DNA from: Trachythela sp. YZ-2020
Taxonomy: Eukaryota; Cnidaria; Anthozoa; Malacalcyonacea; Clavulariidae
Reading direction: 5' to 3'
Length of the DNA: 64,000 bases
Assembly: GCA_016169945.1 (NCBI GenBank)
Contig: JADLSH010000170.1
Location: 1,240,001 to 1,304,000 of the forward strand
Shown piece by piece: positions 20,908 through 32,539 of the stretch. A program made the translations under genes and the position numbers. Position 1 is the first letter of the stretch; each line of letters opens with the position of its first letter. The notes under the pieces were generated by a model. It worked only from the letters and a program-made list of their open reading frames with translations, made no database searches and was not told the DNA's origin.

Positions 20908-22973
20908 GTGCCGTTTCATATTATAAACATTTTCGACGATTTTGATGATCAAGTCGATGCATTTAACAGCCTTTTTCAAGACACGCTGAATAAACATGCA
21001 CCAATTAAGCGTATTAAAATAAAGTCACGACCTAATCCCTATATCACCCTTGAGATTAGACAATTAATGAGAACTCGCGATAGTTGGCACAAAAGAGCTC
21101 TCAAGACAAAGGATAAACTTCATTGGAATGCTTATCGCTTTTTCAGACAAGAAGTAAAGCGTGAGATCCGAATGGCTGAGAAAGAACATGACGCTCTGAA
21201 CTTCAAAACTGCAACGGAAACACCAGCTCCATTTGGAAAGTCATAAACCGCTGTCTTCCACAAAATACCCCACCGCAGGCTACGTTCGATGATCCCAACG
21301 CTCGAGCGAACAAGTTCAATGCTTATTACACCTCTGTTGGCGAGACCGCGGCAGCTAAAGCAAAAGCCCTGTCTGAAGTGCATAACTTTATAGCCCAATC
21401 TATGGAATCCAACGCTGAATCAGTAGACAACCTACCTGACGTCGGTGACGACCACCAGTTTGAATTCCAGGCCGTTACCGAACACGACGTAGCAAAAATT
21501 ATTGGAAGTCTTCCTTCAAACAAAGCTCCAGGCTATGACAAACTCACACCTAGAGTCCTTAAATACAGTTTACCGGTTACTCTCCCTGTTATTACCAAAT
21601 TCATCAATTTCTCACTTGCCTCGAATAGTTTTGCTCAGGCCTGGAAACTCGCAGAGGTAATTCCCACCATCAAGTCAGGTGATCCCGATGAACCAGAAAA
21701 TACCCGCCCAATTTCTCTCCTACCCATTATATCAAAAGTCTGTGAGAAGGTTGCAAACAAGCAATTTGTGGAATTTCTAGACCAAACCGGGAAAATATCT
21801 CCTCTACAAAGTGGAAACAGAAAACTACACTCAACAGAATCAGCCCTTCTTCACTACAAGGACAAGCTATTGAAAAATATCGACGAGAAAAAGATCTCCT
21901 TAGTGATTTTATTAGACATGTCTAAAGCCTTCGACAGTATCAGGCATGACCTATTGTTAGCAAAGTTACACCAGTTAGGCGTGTCTCCGTCTGCTCTGAC
22001 CTGGTTCAAGAGTTATTTGTCTTCGCGTAAGCAAATGGTAAAAATAGGTTGTGCTCTATCTGATCCTCTCCCCCTAACAGTTGGCGTACCCCAAGGATCC
22101 ATACTCGGCCCTGTTTTGTTCACTGTATATGTTAATGAACTTCTATCAGTTCCTAAGCAATGCGAAAGTATGGGATATGTAGACGACACCAAAGTTCTCC
22201 TTGCACTTCCCCCAAGTGAACCCAACGACGCTATATCTGTCTTAAACCAAGATCTCTTGGCCGTCTCAAGATGGTGTTGCATCAACTCACTGCTAATAAA
22301 TCCTGATAAAACCAAATTACTCATAGTAGGAGTCCACCAGTTCACCCGATCTTTGTCTCTACCACCTGTGTATTTGCTGGACAAAGAAATCAAGCCGTCA
22401 CCAGTCGTTAAAGACTTGGGTGTGTTGATTGATTCTAACCTAACTTATAATGATCACATTATAAAACTGTATCTACAAGTTAACTCGCATAAACCGCATT
22501 AAACATTTATTAGATAGAAAGACGCTGATTTTAGTTATTAATATGTTTGTATTCAGTAAAATGTTTTATTGTTCCACTGTCTGGAGCAATACATCTAAGA
22601 AGAATATTGCTAAGCTCCAGCTTGTTCAAAACTTTACGACCATATCACTGAAGGCCGCAACTCATTAGGATGGCTTAGCGTAAATGACAAACTGCTTCTC
22701 AACGATATTGCTATGGTACACAAATGCCTTAACGGGAAGGCTCCTCAGTATCTAAGCAGTATGTTTGTTACTAGAAATAGTATTAGTCAAAGAACAACAA
22801 GAAGTAGCAAGGACTTAAATCTTCCTAAATGCAGACTCGTTGCCGGTCAACGTTCTTTTGCATTTAGAGGCGCTAGAGCTTTTAATAGTATACCAAAGGA
22901 TTTGAAATCTATTGATAACTCTGCCGCATTTAAGAAGAAGCTGGCAAACTATATCATAAACTTAACTAGTTAA
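20908..22973 (+). pseudogene. LINE reverse transcriptase and C-terminal tail
   Basis: A linker (20908-21246) with a basic helix, a frameshift near 21225, then a 374-aa frame (21378-22502) containing the whole RT: SNKAPGYDKLTPRVL, NTRPISLLPIISKV, ILLDMSKAFDSIRHDLL, GVPQGSILGPVLF and the catalytic GYVDDTKVLL near 22175. A shift near 22470 moves to the next frame for the thumb (CSTVWSNTSKKNIAK), and another near 22640 to the C-terminal tail 22713-22973 (RSFAFRGARAFNSIPKDLK). The catalytic residues survive; frameshifts at three places do not allow a working enzyme. Confidence 0.85.
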
Positions 22974-23102
22974 TCTTATTCGTAGTTTTAGATTTATAAT
23001 TGTAATAGTAGCATAATCGTTTTTGTAATAGTTATGGCAGAATAGCCCCCGACAAGGGGAGTCGTAATAAATTGTATGATGTATGATGATGATGATTGCA
23101 TC

Positions 23103-23701
23103 TAAGATAAGTAAATCAATCGGAATAATTACAAGGCTTAGACATTTTGTGCCTCTTTCTACCTTACTTAGCATATATCAATTGTTTAATACTGCCATAT
23201 ATAACCTACGGTATAATTGTATGGGGACAGGCATCAAATGTTAATTTAAATAAGATTCTTATTCTCCAAAAACGGGCTTTGCGCTTGATGAATTTTAAAA
23301 ATAATAAAGAGCATGCTATTCCGCTGTTTAGTAATTTAAATATCCTTCCTTTGAATATGCTATATTATAAAATAGTGTGTAACTTAATGTATGATGTCTC
23401 TAATAGTTCTTGCCCGTCAGCAATTTCTGATTGTTTTATCCAGTCAAGACATATGCACACCCATAACACTAGACATTGTATAGCTAACAATTTTTATATC
23501 CAATACTCAAGATTGAACAAACACAATGAATCCTTTTTAAAACTCGGAGCGAAAATATGGAATAATATTTCCGTCAATGTACGTGAATTTGGAAAAAACA
23601 AATTTACTAAAACAATACATAAAACGCTCTTAACTACACTAAAGCTTGAGGACGATTATGTTGATGTGCCTACGTTAATCCAATTGATGGCTAAACAATG
23701 A
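23103..23701 (+). pseudogene. 5'-truncated LINE, C-terminal part of ORF2
   Basis: Begins directly after the microsatellite tail of the previous LINE. It encodes the CR1-type region after the RT: LPYITYGIIVWGQA, ILILQKRALRLM, then HTHNTRHCIA and LGAKIWNNISVNVREF. One shift near 23150. The frame 23147-23701 is otherwise open and resembles the tail of the LINE at the left window edge more than its immediate neighbour. Confidence 0.75.
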
Positions 23702-25372
23702 AATTATTTTCTTGTGTGTAGTTTTCCTATTTATTTTGATTCTAACTAATCCCCATAGATCAGAATCGAATTAGTTGCCTATTCACGACCTTTGCAAATA
23801 TAACTGCAGAGCATCTAAATATATACTATATAGGACTCAGGAGCGAGTGTTAATTTGCCCCGATTAGCTTTGCTATTAGCGGATAGTATTGTATTTTGTT
23901 AACGTTTTTTAAATTAATTAAATAAAGTATCAGTAAGTATCAGATGCGTTATACGACTTATACATATAGACTTAATTAATATTTTACATTTCGGCTGGCA
24001 ATGTAAGCCAGTGTCTATTGCTACCTAAACCATGATCAACACGTTTTTGCGTCGATCATATGCTTATGTTTAACTTATTAATTACTACCATTTTACATGT
24101 GAAGAGACTAATGATCCCTATGATGCTGTCCAACACATTTTAAAATCTGTATATTGTTTAAAATGATCACAGGGATTACCTGGGCTATTGTTGAAATTGT
24201 TAAGTTCACTATTAAAGTATTACGTATATATTATTGGCAGATGTTTTCGTGATAAATAAACTGTTATTTTTTATTTACAAATATCAAACCTAAGAGAAAT
24301 GTTTTTATGTGAGAGCTAATTGCAACATAGCCTAGTTACGCATTAGTGTTGACTGAAGTGAATGCGTTGAGATGTGTCATGCTTGTGCACTTCAAAAATT
24401 ATGTTGACTGTTCTTTTTCCACTGAAAATAATTCCCAGTTTGAAAATATGCTTAGAGAAATGCCTGGTTTTCACAAGACAGCATGGCATAAGACAGCATG
24501 CAATTTTTTAAAGCGTAATACCTTTCTGCGTGTTAAAACATAAGTTTCAATATTTAGGTGCTGTATACAAGATCCCGCTTTGTCGTGAATATGGAAAGTA
24601 ATCATAACACATAATAATAGTAAAAGTTCGTGAATAAAACAATTATTTTCCATTAAAAATTAAAATAGTAAAACAGTAAAAATGTTCCAAGAATTGTGAA
24701 ATATTCTTTATCTGTGGGATCAAGGAGAGATTTTCCTGAAACATTACTTGCATTTACTTGTAAATTATGGTGTTACAGGTCCAAAATTCAACAGAAATAT
24801 GTCTTTGCCGCAGAGTACTTCGGTGCTTCCATGTTAATCTTTCATTTTCCTTACTGAATTTCCGCCCATTTTCACTCCCATTTTCCTCAAAACGTACGGC
24901 CCTTTGAAACTTTGCACAATCCTTGGATCCCTAGTTGCTATATAAATGGCAAAAACTATGGACTACCATTGTAAACAAAGAAGATTAGATGAAAACAAAT
25001 TTAAACTGTTTTCGGGATAGAAACTGTTTTTGTGGCGTCCTCGTATTAGATTAAGCAATGCCAATGCTTACACACAAAAAGACAGTCAGTATCGGCTCAA
25101 AACAATCTCAATCACCGTCGATGTTTATAACGGTAGCTAATATAGTTTTTGTAAAGTGTAAAATTTAAAGTTGTTTCACTTCACCGTACTAGATTAAGCC
25201 TTGCATAATTTTGCTAGTTTGTGTAGGGGACGTGAACGCTGTGAAGTGTTTTGTACCCCCTATCCTTTTCGCAGTTTTACGGTTAGTGAACAGTGAACAA
25301 GGTATTGTACTTCATTTAAGCACTTAAAAACAATTTTGCTAATCAGATAACTGAACAATAATACATCGAATA
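23702..25372. other. Non-coding AT-rich stretch with one dispersed repeat
   Basis: No coding pattern recognised. It contains the repeat copy listed at 24075-24285. The rest is AT-rich spacer. Confidence 0.5.
24075..24285 (+). repeat. Dispersed repeat, copy B (right of LINE cluster)
   Basis: Diverged, shorter partner of 18285-18665 in the same orientation (shared ACATGTGAAGAGACTAATGA, TGATCACAGGGATTACC and GGCAGATGTTTTCGTGATA-like words). Confidence 0.55.
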
Positions 25373-25815
25373 TTACCTACCGTCCATATGCCAAGTAGCA
25401 TTTGCTCCTCTAGAATTGAATGTTCTTCTCTTTAATCTTCGTGCTCTTCTTTCTTCTATGCCAATAGGATCAACTTCCTTCATAATTTCTGCCACCAAGT
25501 TGCGAGGAACATGAATGTGATGTCTTAACTGCAATGTGTGCCACATGCTTCTGTAGCCTGATAACTTTCCTGCCCCATCCATTTCTTTTAGGATCGCTGC
25601 TCTGATCGAACGTGGCATTGCCTTTTCTTCTTAAACCGAGAGACCTTAAATGCCTCGTTAGAGTTCGCACACACATATCAATATCATGTGTGTGCATCGT
25701 AAGGGTACCCATAATGGAAATAGTGCGTTATTATTTGTTCAACGTTTTGCTCAGCTGAACATTCATCGCAGATACAATGAATTAGTCCTTCTACTCCACA
25801 AAAGATACAATACAT
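25373..25815 (-). pseudogene. Integrase-type transposase exon (IS3EU/Ginger-like)
   Basis: The minus strand from ATG 25815: a Cys-rich start (CIFCGVEGLIHCICDEC), then an HTH region with TLTRHLRSLGLRRKGN, a one-base frameshift near 25615, then GAGKLSGYRSMWHTLQLRHH, PIGIEERRARRLKRRTF and RGANATWHMDGR. This order is that of a widespread animal rve-integrase family whose first catalytic Asp lies in the WH-x-DG motif. A splice donor (ACG|GTAGGT) follows immediately at 25372, exactly where the family often has an intron; the next exon is not visible within 1.5 kb. The family name is tentative. Confidence 0.65.
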
Positions 25816-28232
25816 TTCAAACACAAACAACCAAGTCCAAGAGTGGTCCGCACATAGTTTTACTATTTTTTACTTCCCCTTCGGCCCAAAGGCTTTGCTA
25901 AAGATTTTAAATTTTCTGACTGTGTGTTTCTGTATTTTGTTTTTGCATCAACATTTATATGTTTGCATCGACTTTTTTAAGTTTGCATCGACTTTTTTTA
26001 AGTTTGCAGCGTTTTCCCTTGTGGGCCATCGTAACTACGGAACTGGATGGACACATCGCTTCTGAACTATGCAAGTATTTGCAACCCCTCACTGCCACAG
26101 GAGATATTATAGATGTATTTGTTGACCATATCAAGTATATGGTTGATTTCCTAAAAATGGCATTTTGTTCATTTGGATAAAGAGACGTGGTGAGTGGGAG
26201 ACTCAAGTGCTAAGGAAGAGCTTGAGTGTGCATTGACAGATGTTTGTGATTTGTTGTATCTGCGAATGCAGATATATTGCCATTGTGCGAGTGTGTTAGC
26301 TTGTAGCCATTCAGCGACGAGCTTATATCAGCCAATCAACAAATAGTTTACACCTCGTTTGAGTGTGACAGCTAGCTTAAAATGACATAATTATATTGTT
26401 ACTCTTTGATCTTGATGTATAACTGGATTACTGGAATGATATTGATTATTTCAAGATGGCGGACTACAGAAGTGCGAGAATTGTAAACATGAGTAAATAT
26501 TTTAATTTTAAGAAGAAAATTATACATCAAACCAACGACATTTTTATTTTCTGTACTCTTTTGAGCATGGCAGAAGTCGAAGGAGTATTTTTTTAAGTAT
26601 TGGAAGGCTTTAGTAATTGACTTGACTGGACCTGCTATATATCAATGTCATTTGAATCAGGTAAGCATTTTTAAATATTGTACGAATATCCTGCATTATT
26701 CGAGCTTTTATTTCGATAAATTCACTCATAAAAGTGTTCAAATATTATATGTCTCGACACTATTTGGGTCAAATCGACAATAGTTCATGTTTGTCATTTC
26801 CATAGTCAACTGTCAACATCACCTCATACTTACTTTTGATATTCGATTGGTAAAAGATATAGGCACAATTTGGCATTTCTCTCCCCAACTGTTCAGGCTA
26901 TAGGTGGTATGTAATATTTATATGTGGTGTGCAAATACTGCTGTTTACTACAACCTTTTATTCCCGAGTATAAAAGATTAAAATCTGAAGGCTCCACAAT
27001 TGTTTTAAAAATTGCTCCCATGGGCTATAGGCCCTCATCCTATTTGCACAATTGTTTCGGAGCAATATTAAAGTTTATACACTAATAGACCTCTTGTATT
27101 AATTGACCCATGGAAAATAAGTTACAACTCTTTAATTACTTTATTAAATTATACAATTATGCAAATACGCATGAGCAGATACATGTATGCTTAGCGTACC
27201 TATTTTTTGGTATAGCAACTGGTTACCCAGCTAGCACAAGACGTAAACACAACGTTTTACTTTGGTTGTGGTTTGGGTAGGTCCGACCTAACTTTCCCGT
27301 AACCTAAATACAACGCTGTTTGTGCACGAGCCAACATATAAATAGATACGGTTAGGTGAGAATCACGTTCCTGTAACGTTACACATTTACGTTTTTCGCA
27401 AACGTCCAGTAAACGTTTTGAACACGTATCGCTGATATCATATTACACTTTCAGATCTGTGGCACGTGTACCTACCGCTGCTCCCATTTGGCTCAGCCGT
27501 AATTTGCCATTATTGTGCATGTCATTGAAATGTAACATAATCTGATAATCACACAGCCTGTTTCGTATTGTCGCGATTGGAAGCTGTACTGATCTTTGAG
27601 AGTCTCTCAGAAATTTTACTTTTATAAAAGACAATTCTTAAATCTTTTGTGATTTTATATATCAAGGTAGGTACATTGCTTAACAATATATACGTTAGTT
27701 TTCCTATTTTATGCATATTTTGCGTTATTTCAAGTGTTGCTATTTGCTAATATTAATGTTTGAATATCTCTTGTCTAGCCGTTCCAAAGTCTGTTGTTTT
27801 GAAATATAATTTGATACGAAAGCCATCCGTTCTTATACATCTTCGTCTGAAAGTAAGTGCATATTTATCAAATGTTGTTATTGTGTTACTATTTTGTTAA
27901 AGACGTTCGATATTCTGTTTTAAAAAAGGCATTAGTTAAACAAGACAATAGAGCTTTATGCACGGCATGTAGTAAACCTGGAAGGACATGCCGATTATAT
28001 TAAAGGCTTCATCATCTATTATACAAAAAAGTGATAAGAATTTTAGATATTTGATGATGACAAAGTGGTTTGTTTTAATATTATTGTATTTTAATTGCAG
28101 TATAGATAAGACATTTTGATGCTTTTTTGTAGATTTCTATATAGCAAGCATGTGTAATACTGTAATAAGATATGACACATGGTATGACATTCCAAGCCCA
28201 GGGTTAAGATGCAAATTTTAAGTTGCTAACAA
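25816..28232. other. Non-coding stretch
   Basis: No gene recognised. 25960-26010 has three short repeats of GTTTGCATCGACTTTTTT. 27240-27430 is rich in AACGTT/ACGTTTT words and more CpG-rich than its surroundings, possibly an element fragment. Confidence 0.45.
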
Positions 28233-28623
28233 TATATATGAGCCCTACAGAAGGGCTAGCCCTACCAGTAGGGCTGGTTTTCACCTTGTGTGTACAGCAT
28301 TAAGTGGCTTCCCTACAACTCGTGTATTTTCTCACAAAGTCCAACACCATATTTTGAAGTGCACATTTTAAAATAAAAACCAGCAGATGCCAGACAATTC
28401 AATATTTACACAAATATGGCAAGTTTTCTACTCACCCCTACTAGGAGAGCTAGCCCTCCCTGTTGCATTTTGACGGGAAAGTTCAGCCCTACTCTACAAT
28501 AGAGAGATCTTGTCTAGTAGGGCTGACCCTCTCATTTATACAAAAACAATTTTAGTAGAGATTTCTATTAGCATGCAGGATCTTGTCTAGGAGAGTTAGC
28601 CTTTCATGGAGGGTTCATATATA
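28233..28623. mobile_element. Non-autonomous inverted-repeat element (391 bp)
   Basis: The left end TATATATGAGCCCTACAG and the complement of the right end TATATATGAACCCTCCATG match with few differences. The interior contains repeated AGGGCTAGCCCTACC / GGAGAGCTAGCCCT / TAGTAGGGCTGACCCT units in both orientations. TA-rich flanks prevent an unambiguous target duplication. Confidence 0.6.
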
Positions 28624-30155
28624 CAGGGGAATTCCTAGGAAATGCCTTCCCAAGAGTAAGTGACATTGTCGTGGTTTTACATGTGTTTAGATTAGTCCTA
28701 CATGAGAGGATATAGGACTTGGTTTTTACCTCATGTTATACTTAAGATGAATCATATGTCGCAGGGGCGGATATAGGAATTTTTGTAGATTAGTAAAAAA
28801 ATTTCAGTTCCACTATCCAGGTGGGGAGGAGGGCACCATTAGTTCTGGCTGGGCAATAAAATGACTGTTTCGCCCCATATCATGGCTCATCAGCATGCCT
28901 AGGAAACACAAATTGCCATATATTATGCTTCTAGATATCGTATTACAAACAGCGTAACGCCAAACCATGTGGTCAAAGACTCAAAATTTCGACATAACAA
29001 TTTGTGTTAATACTCTTGTGTAGTATTAATATTTGGTTCGGTCTATAAAAATACATCAGCAATACCTTGGTTGATACAAATAATACAACAAATGTCAATA
29101 TAATGACTATATAATAATAATATAAATGACCTTTTGACCAACCACAAATATATGCTAATTCAGCCAAGCTAATTCATGTCACAAATATCTATCATACTGT
29201 AAGATTCCCCCTTGGATATTGATTATACAGTATAAACTTGGATGATACTTGCTAAGGATTGAGCTTTAAGTTCTCAATAGTTCAGGGGTGACATATATAT
29301 ATATTGTAATTGTTCATTCAGTTTATCAGAAGCAATAGTATTTAGGATTTTAGGTGTACAGAAAATGCATAATATATATACACGTAAGGGTAAAAAATAT
29401 TTCAGCTGGGCATTAACCATTGCTGTATTACTAGAACTTAGAAGAGGTTGAACTGTGGGCTATTTTTCAACTAATTTCTCACACACCACTTATAGCTGCT
29501 GTTGCATTGGCCCCAACAACACATTCTTACTAATCTTGTTGATAGTAAAGTATGCCATATCAAACTTGTAGCATTTTTCTGGTACAGAAAGCATAAACTG
29601 ATAAATCAAATATGTGACACAATTACTTTGCTCAACACTAAGCATTGTAAAATAACAATTTGAATATACTGATTAATAACAAAGATGTGACACCATTACT
29701 ATGTTCAGTACTATGTACAGTCAGTAGAACTCTAAAATTATCATATTTAATTAAGCACACAAATTATTTTTAGATAGATTAGAGGTCATCCATAATTATC
29801 ACCATTTTGAGAATTTTTTTCAACTCCCTATCCCTTAAACCTTAGTTAAATGTTGATGGATCTATCACTGACATTTTAAAACATACTGTACATTGGTCAT
29901 TAACCCCCTTCTCCCTAACGTACAATTTGTATTCTTGTTAAATGGAGATAAATTATGGATAACTGCTCATTTTGTGTTTGCAAAAGTGCATGCCAATTAC
30001 TGTTGCCTGTGTAGACAGATATTAAGCCAGTCTGGCATAACAGTATGAGATGAATTAGGGTAAATTCTAGGTTGTTGCCATCAGGAAATCTATTAGAACT
30101 GACCAATGTATGTCTAATTTTATAAAACTCTGTTTAATAGAGCCACTTATTTGAC
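28624..30155. other. Non-coding stretch upstream of the EnSpm gene
   Basis: No coding pattern. 28763-28780 (CAGGGGCGGATATAGG) resembles a hAT-type end without a visible partner. The rest is AT-rich and could contain promoter and 5' UTR for the 30156 gene. Confidence 0.45.
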
Positions 30156-32108
30156 ATGGCTAATCGTGCCCAGTACAAAAGAAAATGGGTAGCTGCTGTA
30201 CGAGCCTTAAGAAATGCTAACAATGAGGAACTTTCTGATAGCAATTATACTGAACTAAGTGACACTGATCAGCAATTTCCCAACGTGCAAACTTTCAACA
30301 ATGATGCAACACAATCGGAACCAGAGATAGTGGGTCCAATAACTCATGCAGTTTCTAGTGAAGAACATCATGAGAAACGTGTCTGTTTAAATAATGCTAA
30401 TCAGAGTAGTGATCACCAAATGGGTTGCATCGGCTTGAACTTGAGTGGGCCATCAGATAGTGACGTGGACGTAGGTGACGATGATGCTCTTGGAAATGAT
30501 TTGGCAAAATGGGCCAACAATTTCCAAGTAAAACATAATGCTGTTGATAGCCTGCTTAAGATTCTAAAAGAATCTGGTCACCCTAATCTCCCTTCTTCAG
30601 CACGCACTTTGTTGAACACTGCTAGAACTATTCCTGTGCAGAATAAGTCTGGAATGCAGTATATCTACTTTCCTTTTGCTAGAGAGCTCTTTAAAAATTT
30701 AAGTAGATACCCAAGTGTTATAACAGATGCTATAGACACCCTTGAATTATCCTTTAATATTGATGGACTTCCATTATTCAAAAGTTCGAAAAACTCTTTG
30801 TGGCCTGTATTATGTGCTTTGGTTAATGTGAAACCGGTAACAGTTTTCCCTGTTGTTTTGACGTATGGTAAATCTAAACCTGAAGATTTGACCTTTTTGG
30901 AAGATATGATTAGGGATTTAGAATATATTCTTCAAAATGGGCTCCAGTTTGGCAAAAGAACACTTTCTGTGGTCTTGCGTTGTATTGTAAGGGGAACCAA
31001 CTTATGCTCTGGGTATTTTGGTTGTGACAAGTGTTGTCAGAAGGGCAGGTGGGTTGGTAGAATTACATATCCAGATGTTGTAGGTGTTGTGCTTCGAACA
31101 GATCTTTCCTTTAGAGAGCAATCAAATGAGGAGCATCATAAGTATCGTAGTCCATTTTGTGACTTAAGTATAGATATGGTGAAAAAATTTCCAATAGATT
31201 ACATGCATCAAGTCTGTTTGGGTGTGATGAAAAAAATGCTTTTGTTGTGGATTAGAGGTAAACGTGAGGCAAGGATTTCAGCTGGTCAGGTCATGGAAAT
31301 CAGCAATACGTTGGTTGGTTTAAAAGAGTTTATACCTAGTTGTTTTGCTCGCAAGCCACGTGGTTTAGACGAAATTGACAGGTGGAAAGCAACTGAGTTT
31401 AGGCAATTTCTTTTGTACTCTGGTGCTATTGCTTTAAGTGGAGTATTAAGAGATGATTTGTATAATCATTTTCTATGCCTTAGTGCAGCTATCTCAATTT
31501 TGGTATGTCCTAGTCTTGCACAAGTTCACCGATGCTATGCCCGTGAATTGCTCATATACTTTGTACAGCAGGGTTTTGAGCTGTATGGCGAGGAGTTTCT
31601 TGTATACAATGTACACAGCTTGGTCCATTTGGCTGCTGATACTGAAGAGTATGGTACCTTAGATGCATGCAGTGCATTTGAATTTGAGAACTATATGCAG
31701 CAGTTAAAGAAAATGGTTCGATCAGGAAATAATCCTATTGTCCAGATTGCTAAACGTCTAGGTGAATTGTCCTCTGGAAATATTAGTGAGCCTAAGGAGG
31801 AAAATAGGATCAGTGTCAAAAAAACAAATAATGCATACATTTTAAACGATCACTCCTGTTGCGAGGTAGTCGACACAACTAACCAACGGAATGAACATGG
31901 AAACAATCTATTTACATGTAGAATTTATGAAAATACTGTTGCATTATACCATTCTCCTTGCGATTCTCGGCTTGTTGGTGTACACAAGGCAAATGCACAA
32001 CAAACCACCATTAAAGTTCTTTCAACTGAGGCTTTGGTGAAAAAAGCAATGATGATTCAGCTTGGACCAAATAAAATTGTGTTTATGGCCATTTTGCATA
32101 CTATGTAA
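30156..32108 (+). CDS. EnSpm/CACTA-type (TNP2-like) transposase, 650 aa
   Basis: A single uninterrupted frame, the longest in the window. Residues 1-120 are polar and acidic; the conserved region starts near 130. Family landmarks: TLELSFNIDGLPLFKSS (Asp203), a Cys pair GYFGCDKCCQKGRW (~287-299), RTDLSFREQSNEEHHKYRSP, VKKFPIDYMHQVCLGVMKK (Asp348, His351), LYNHFLCL, YNVHSLVHLAADTEEYG (His487) and ACSAFEFENYMQQLKKMVRS (Glu509/511). These are the blocks of the animal TNP2/EnSpm transposase group. The C-x-D-x-P-A-R-like motif normally found just before the Cys pair (~275-285) is not visible, so a small internal deletion may have removed one conserved acidic residue. It starts at an ATG 19 bp after an in-frame-free AT-rich leader; splice signals are not needed. 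The DUF4806-like exons lie 430 bp downstream. Confidence 0.85.
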   Translation: MANRAQYKRKWVAAVRALRNANNEELSDSNYTELSDTDQQFPNVQTFNNDATQSEPEIVGPITHAVSSEEHHEKRVCLNNANQSSDHQMGCIGLNLSGPSDSDVDVGDDDALGNDLAKWANNFQVKHNAVDSLLKILKESGHPNLPSSARTLLNTARTIPVQNKSGMQYIYFPFARELFKNLSRYPSVITDAIDTLELSFNIDGLPLFKSSKNSLWPVLCALVNVKPVTVFPVVLTYGKSKPEDLTFLEDMIRDLEYILQNGLQFGKRTLSVVLRCIVRGTNLCSGYFGCDKCCQKGRWVGRITYPDVVGVVLRTDLSFREQSNEEHHKYRSPFCDLSIDMVKKFPIDYMHQVCLGVMKKMLLLWIRGKREARISAGQVMEISNTLVGLKEFIPSCFARKPRGLDEIDRWKATEFRQFLLYSGAIALSGVLRDDLYNHFLCLSAAISILVCPSLAQVHRCYARELLIYFVQQGFELYGEEFLVYNVHSLVHLAADTEEYGTLDACSAFEFENYMQQLKKMVRSGNNPIVQIAKRLGELSSGNISEPKEENRISVKKTNNAYILNDHSCCEVVDTTNQRNEHGNNLFTCRIYENTVALYHSPCDSRLVGVHKANAQQTTIKVLSTEALVKKAMMIQLGPNKIVFMAILHTM

Positions 32109-32539
32109 GTTGTAAATTCATCGATTACATTATGCGAACAATGCACAATATATGATGAACTATAAGATGTATTGAAGATGTTACCCATGCTGTTATGCAT
32201 TAACTGATATTTTTGAAAAATTAAACCATTTCTAGTTTTTCCCAAACTATTTTGACGAAAATTTACCCAACTGCTTGTGTTACACAGTAATTACCAGACT
32301 TACTGTATTCTCCAAACAATATTGTTACTATTTGGTAACCAGATACTGTATTCAACAACATCATGGCAAGTTTAACGATTTAAACCTGCCTTTCCGTATC
32401 CTATTTTGCATTTTGCTTTCATTGGAGTTTCAGAAATGCATCATGAACCGGCTTGGATCTGTTTACTTGGCATAAGAATAACCTGCAGTTATATTAGATT
32501 GGGTGTTGCTGGTTTATAGCATGTTGTTTTGTTTTCCAG

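Larger units (their letters stand above)
18700..23097 (+). mobile_element. Near full-length two-ORF LINE (CR1/jockey-like)
   Basis: ORF1 with coiled coil and RNA-binding region, then an ORF2 with endonuclease, RT and C-terminal tail occur in order over 4.3 kb. The 3' end (22974-23097) carries a GC-richer motif (AGCCCCCGACAAGGGGAG) and ends in a (TGATGA)-type microsatellite tail, as in CR1-like elements that end in short tandem repeats. A ~480-bp foreign stretch replaces the middle of the endonuclease. The 5' boundary near 18700 is approximate. Confidence 0.8.

Noticed and set aside
25959..26180. Plus-strand 73-aa ORF with LQPLTATGDIIDVFVDHIK
   Set aside because: No family recognised, AT-rich and without splice or start context; left as non-coding.
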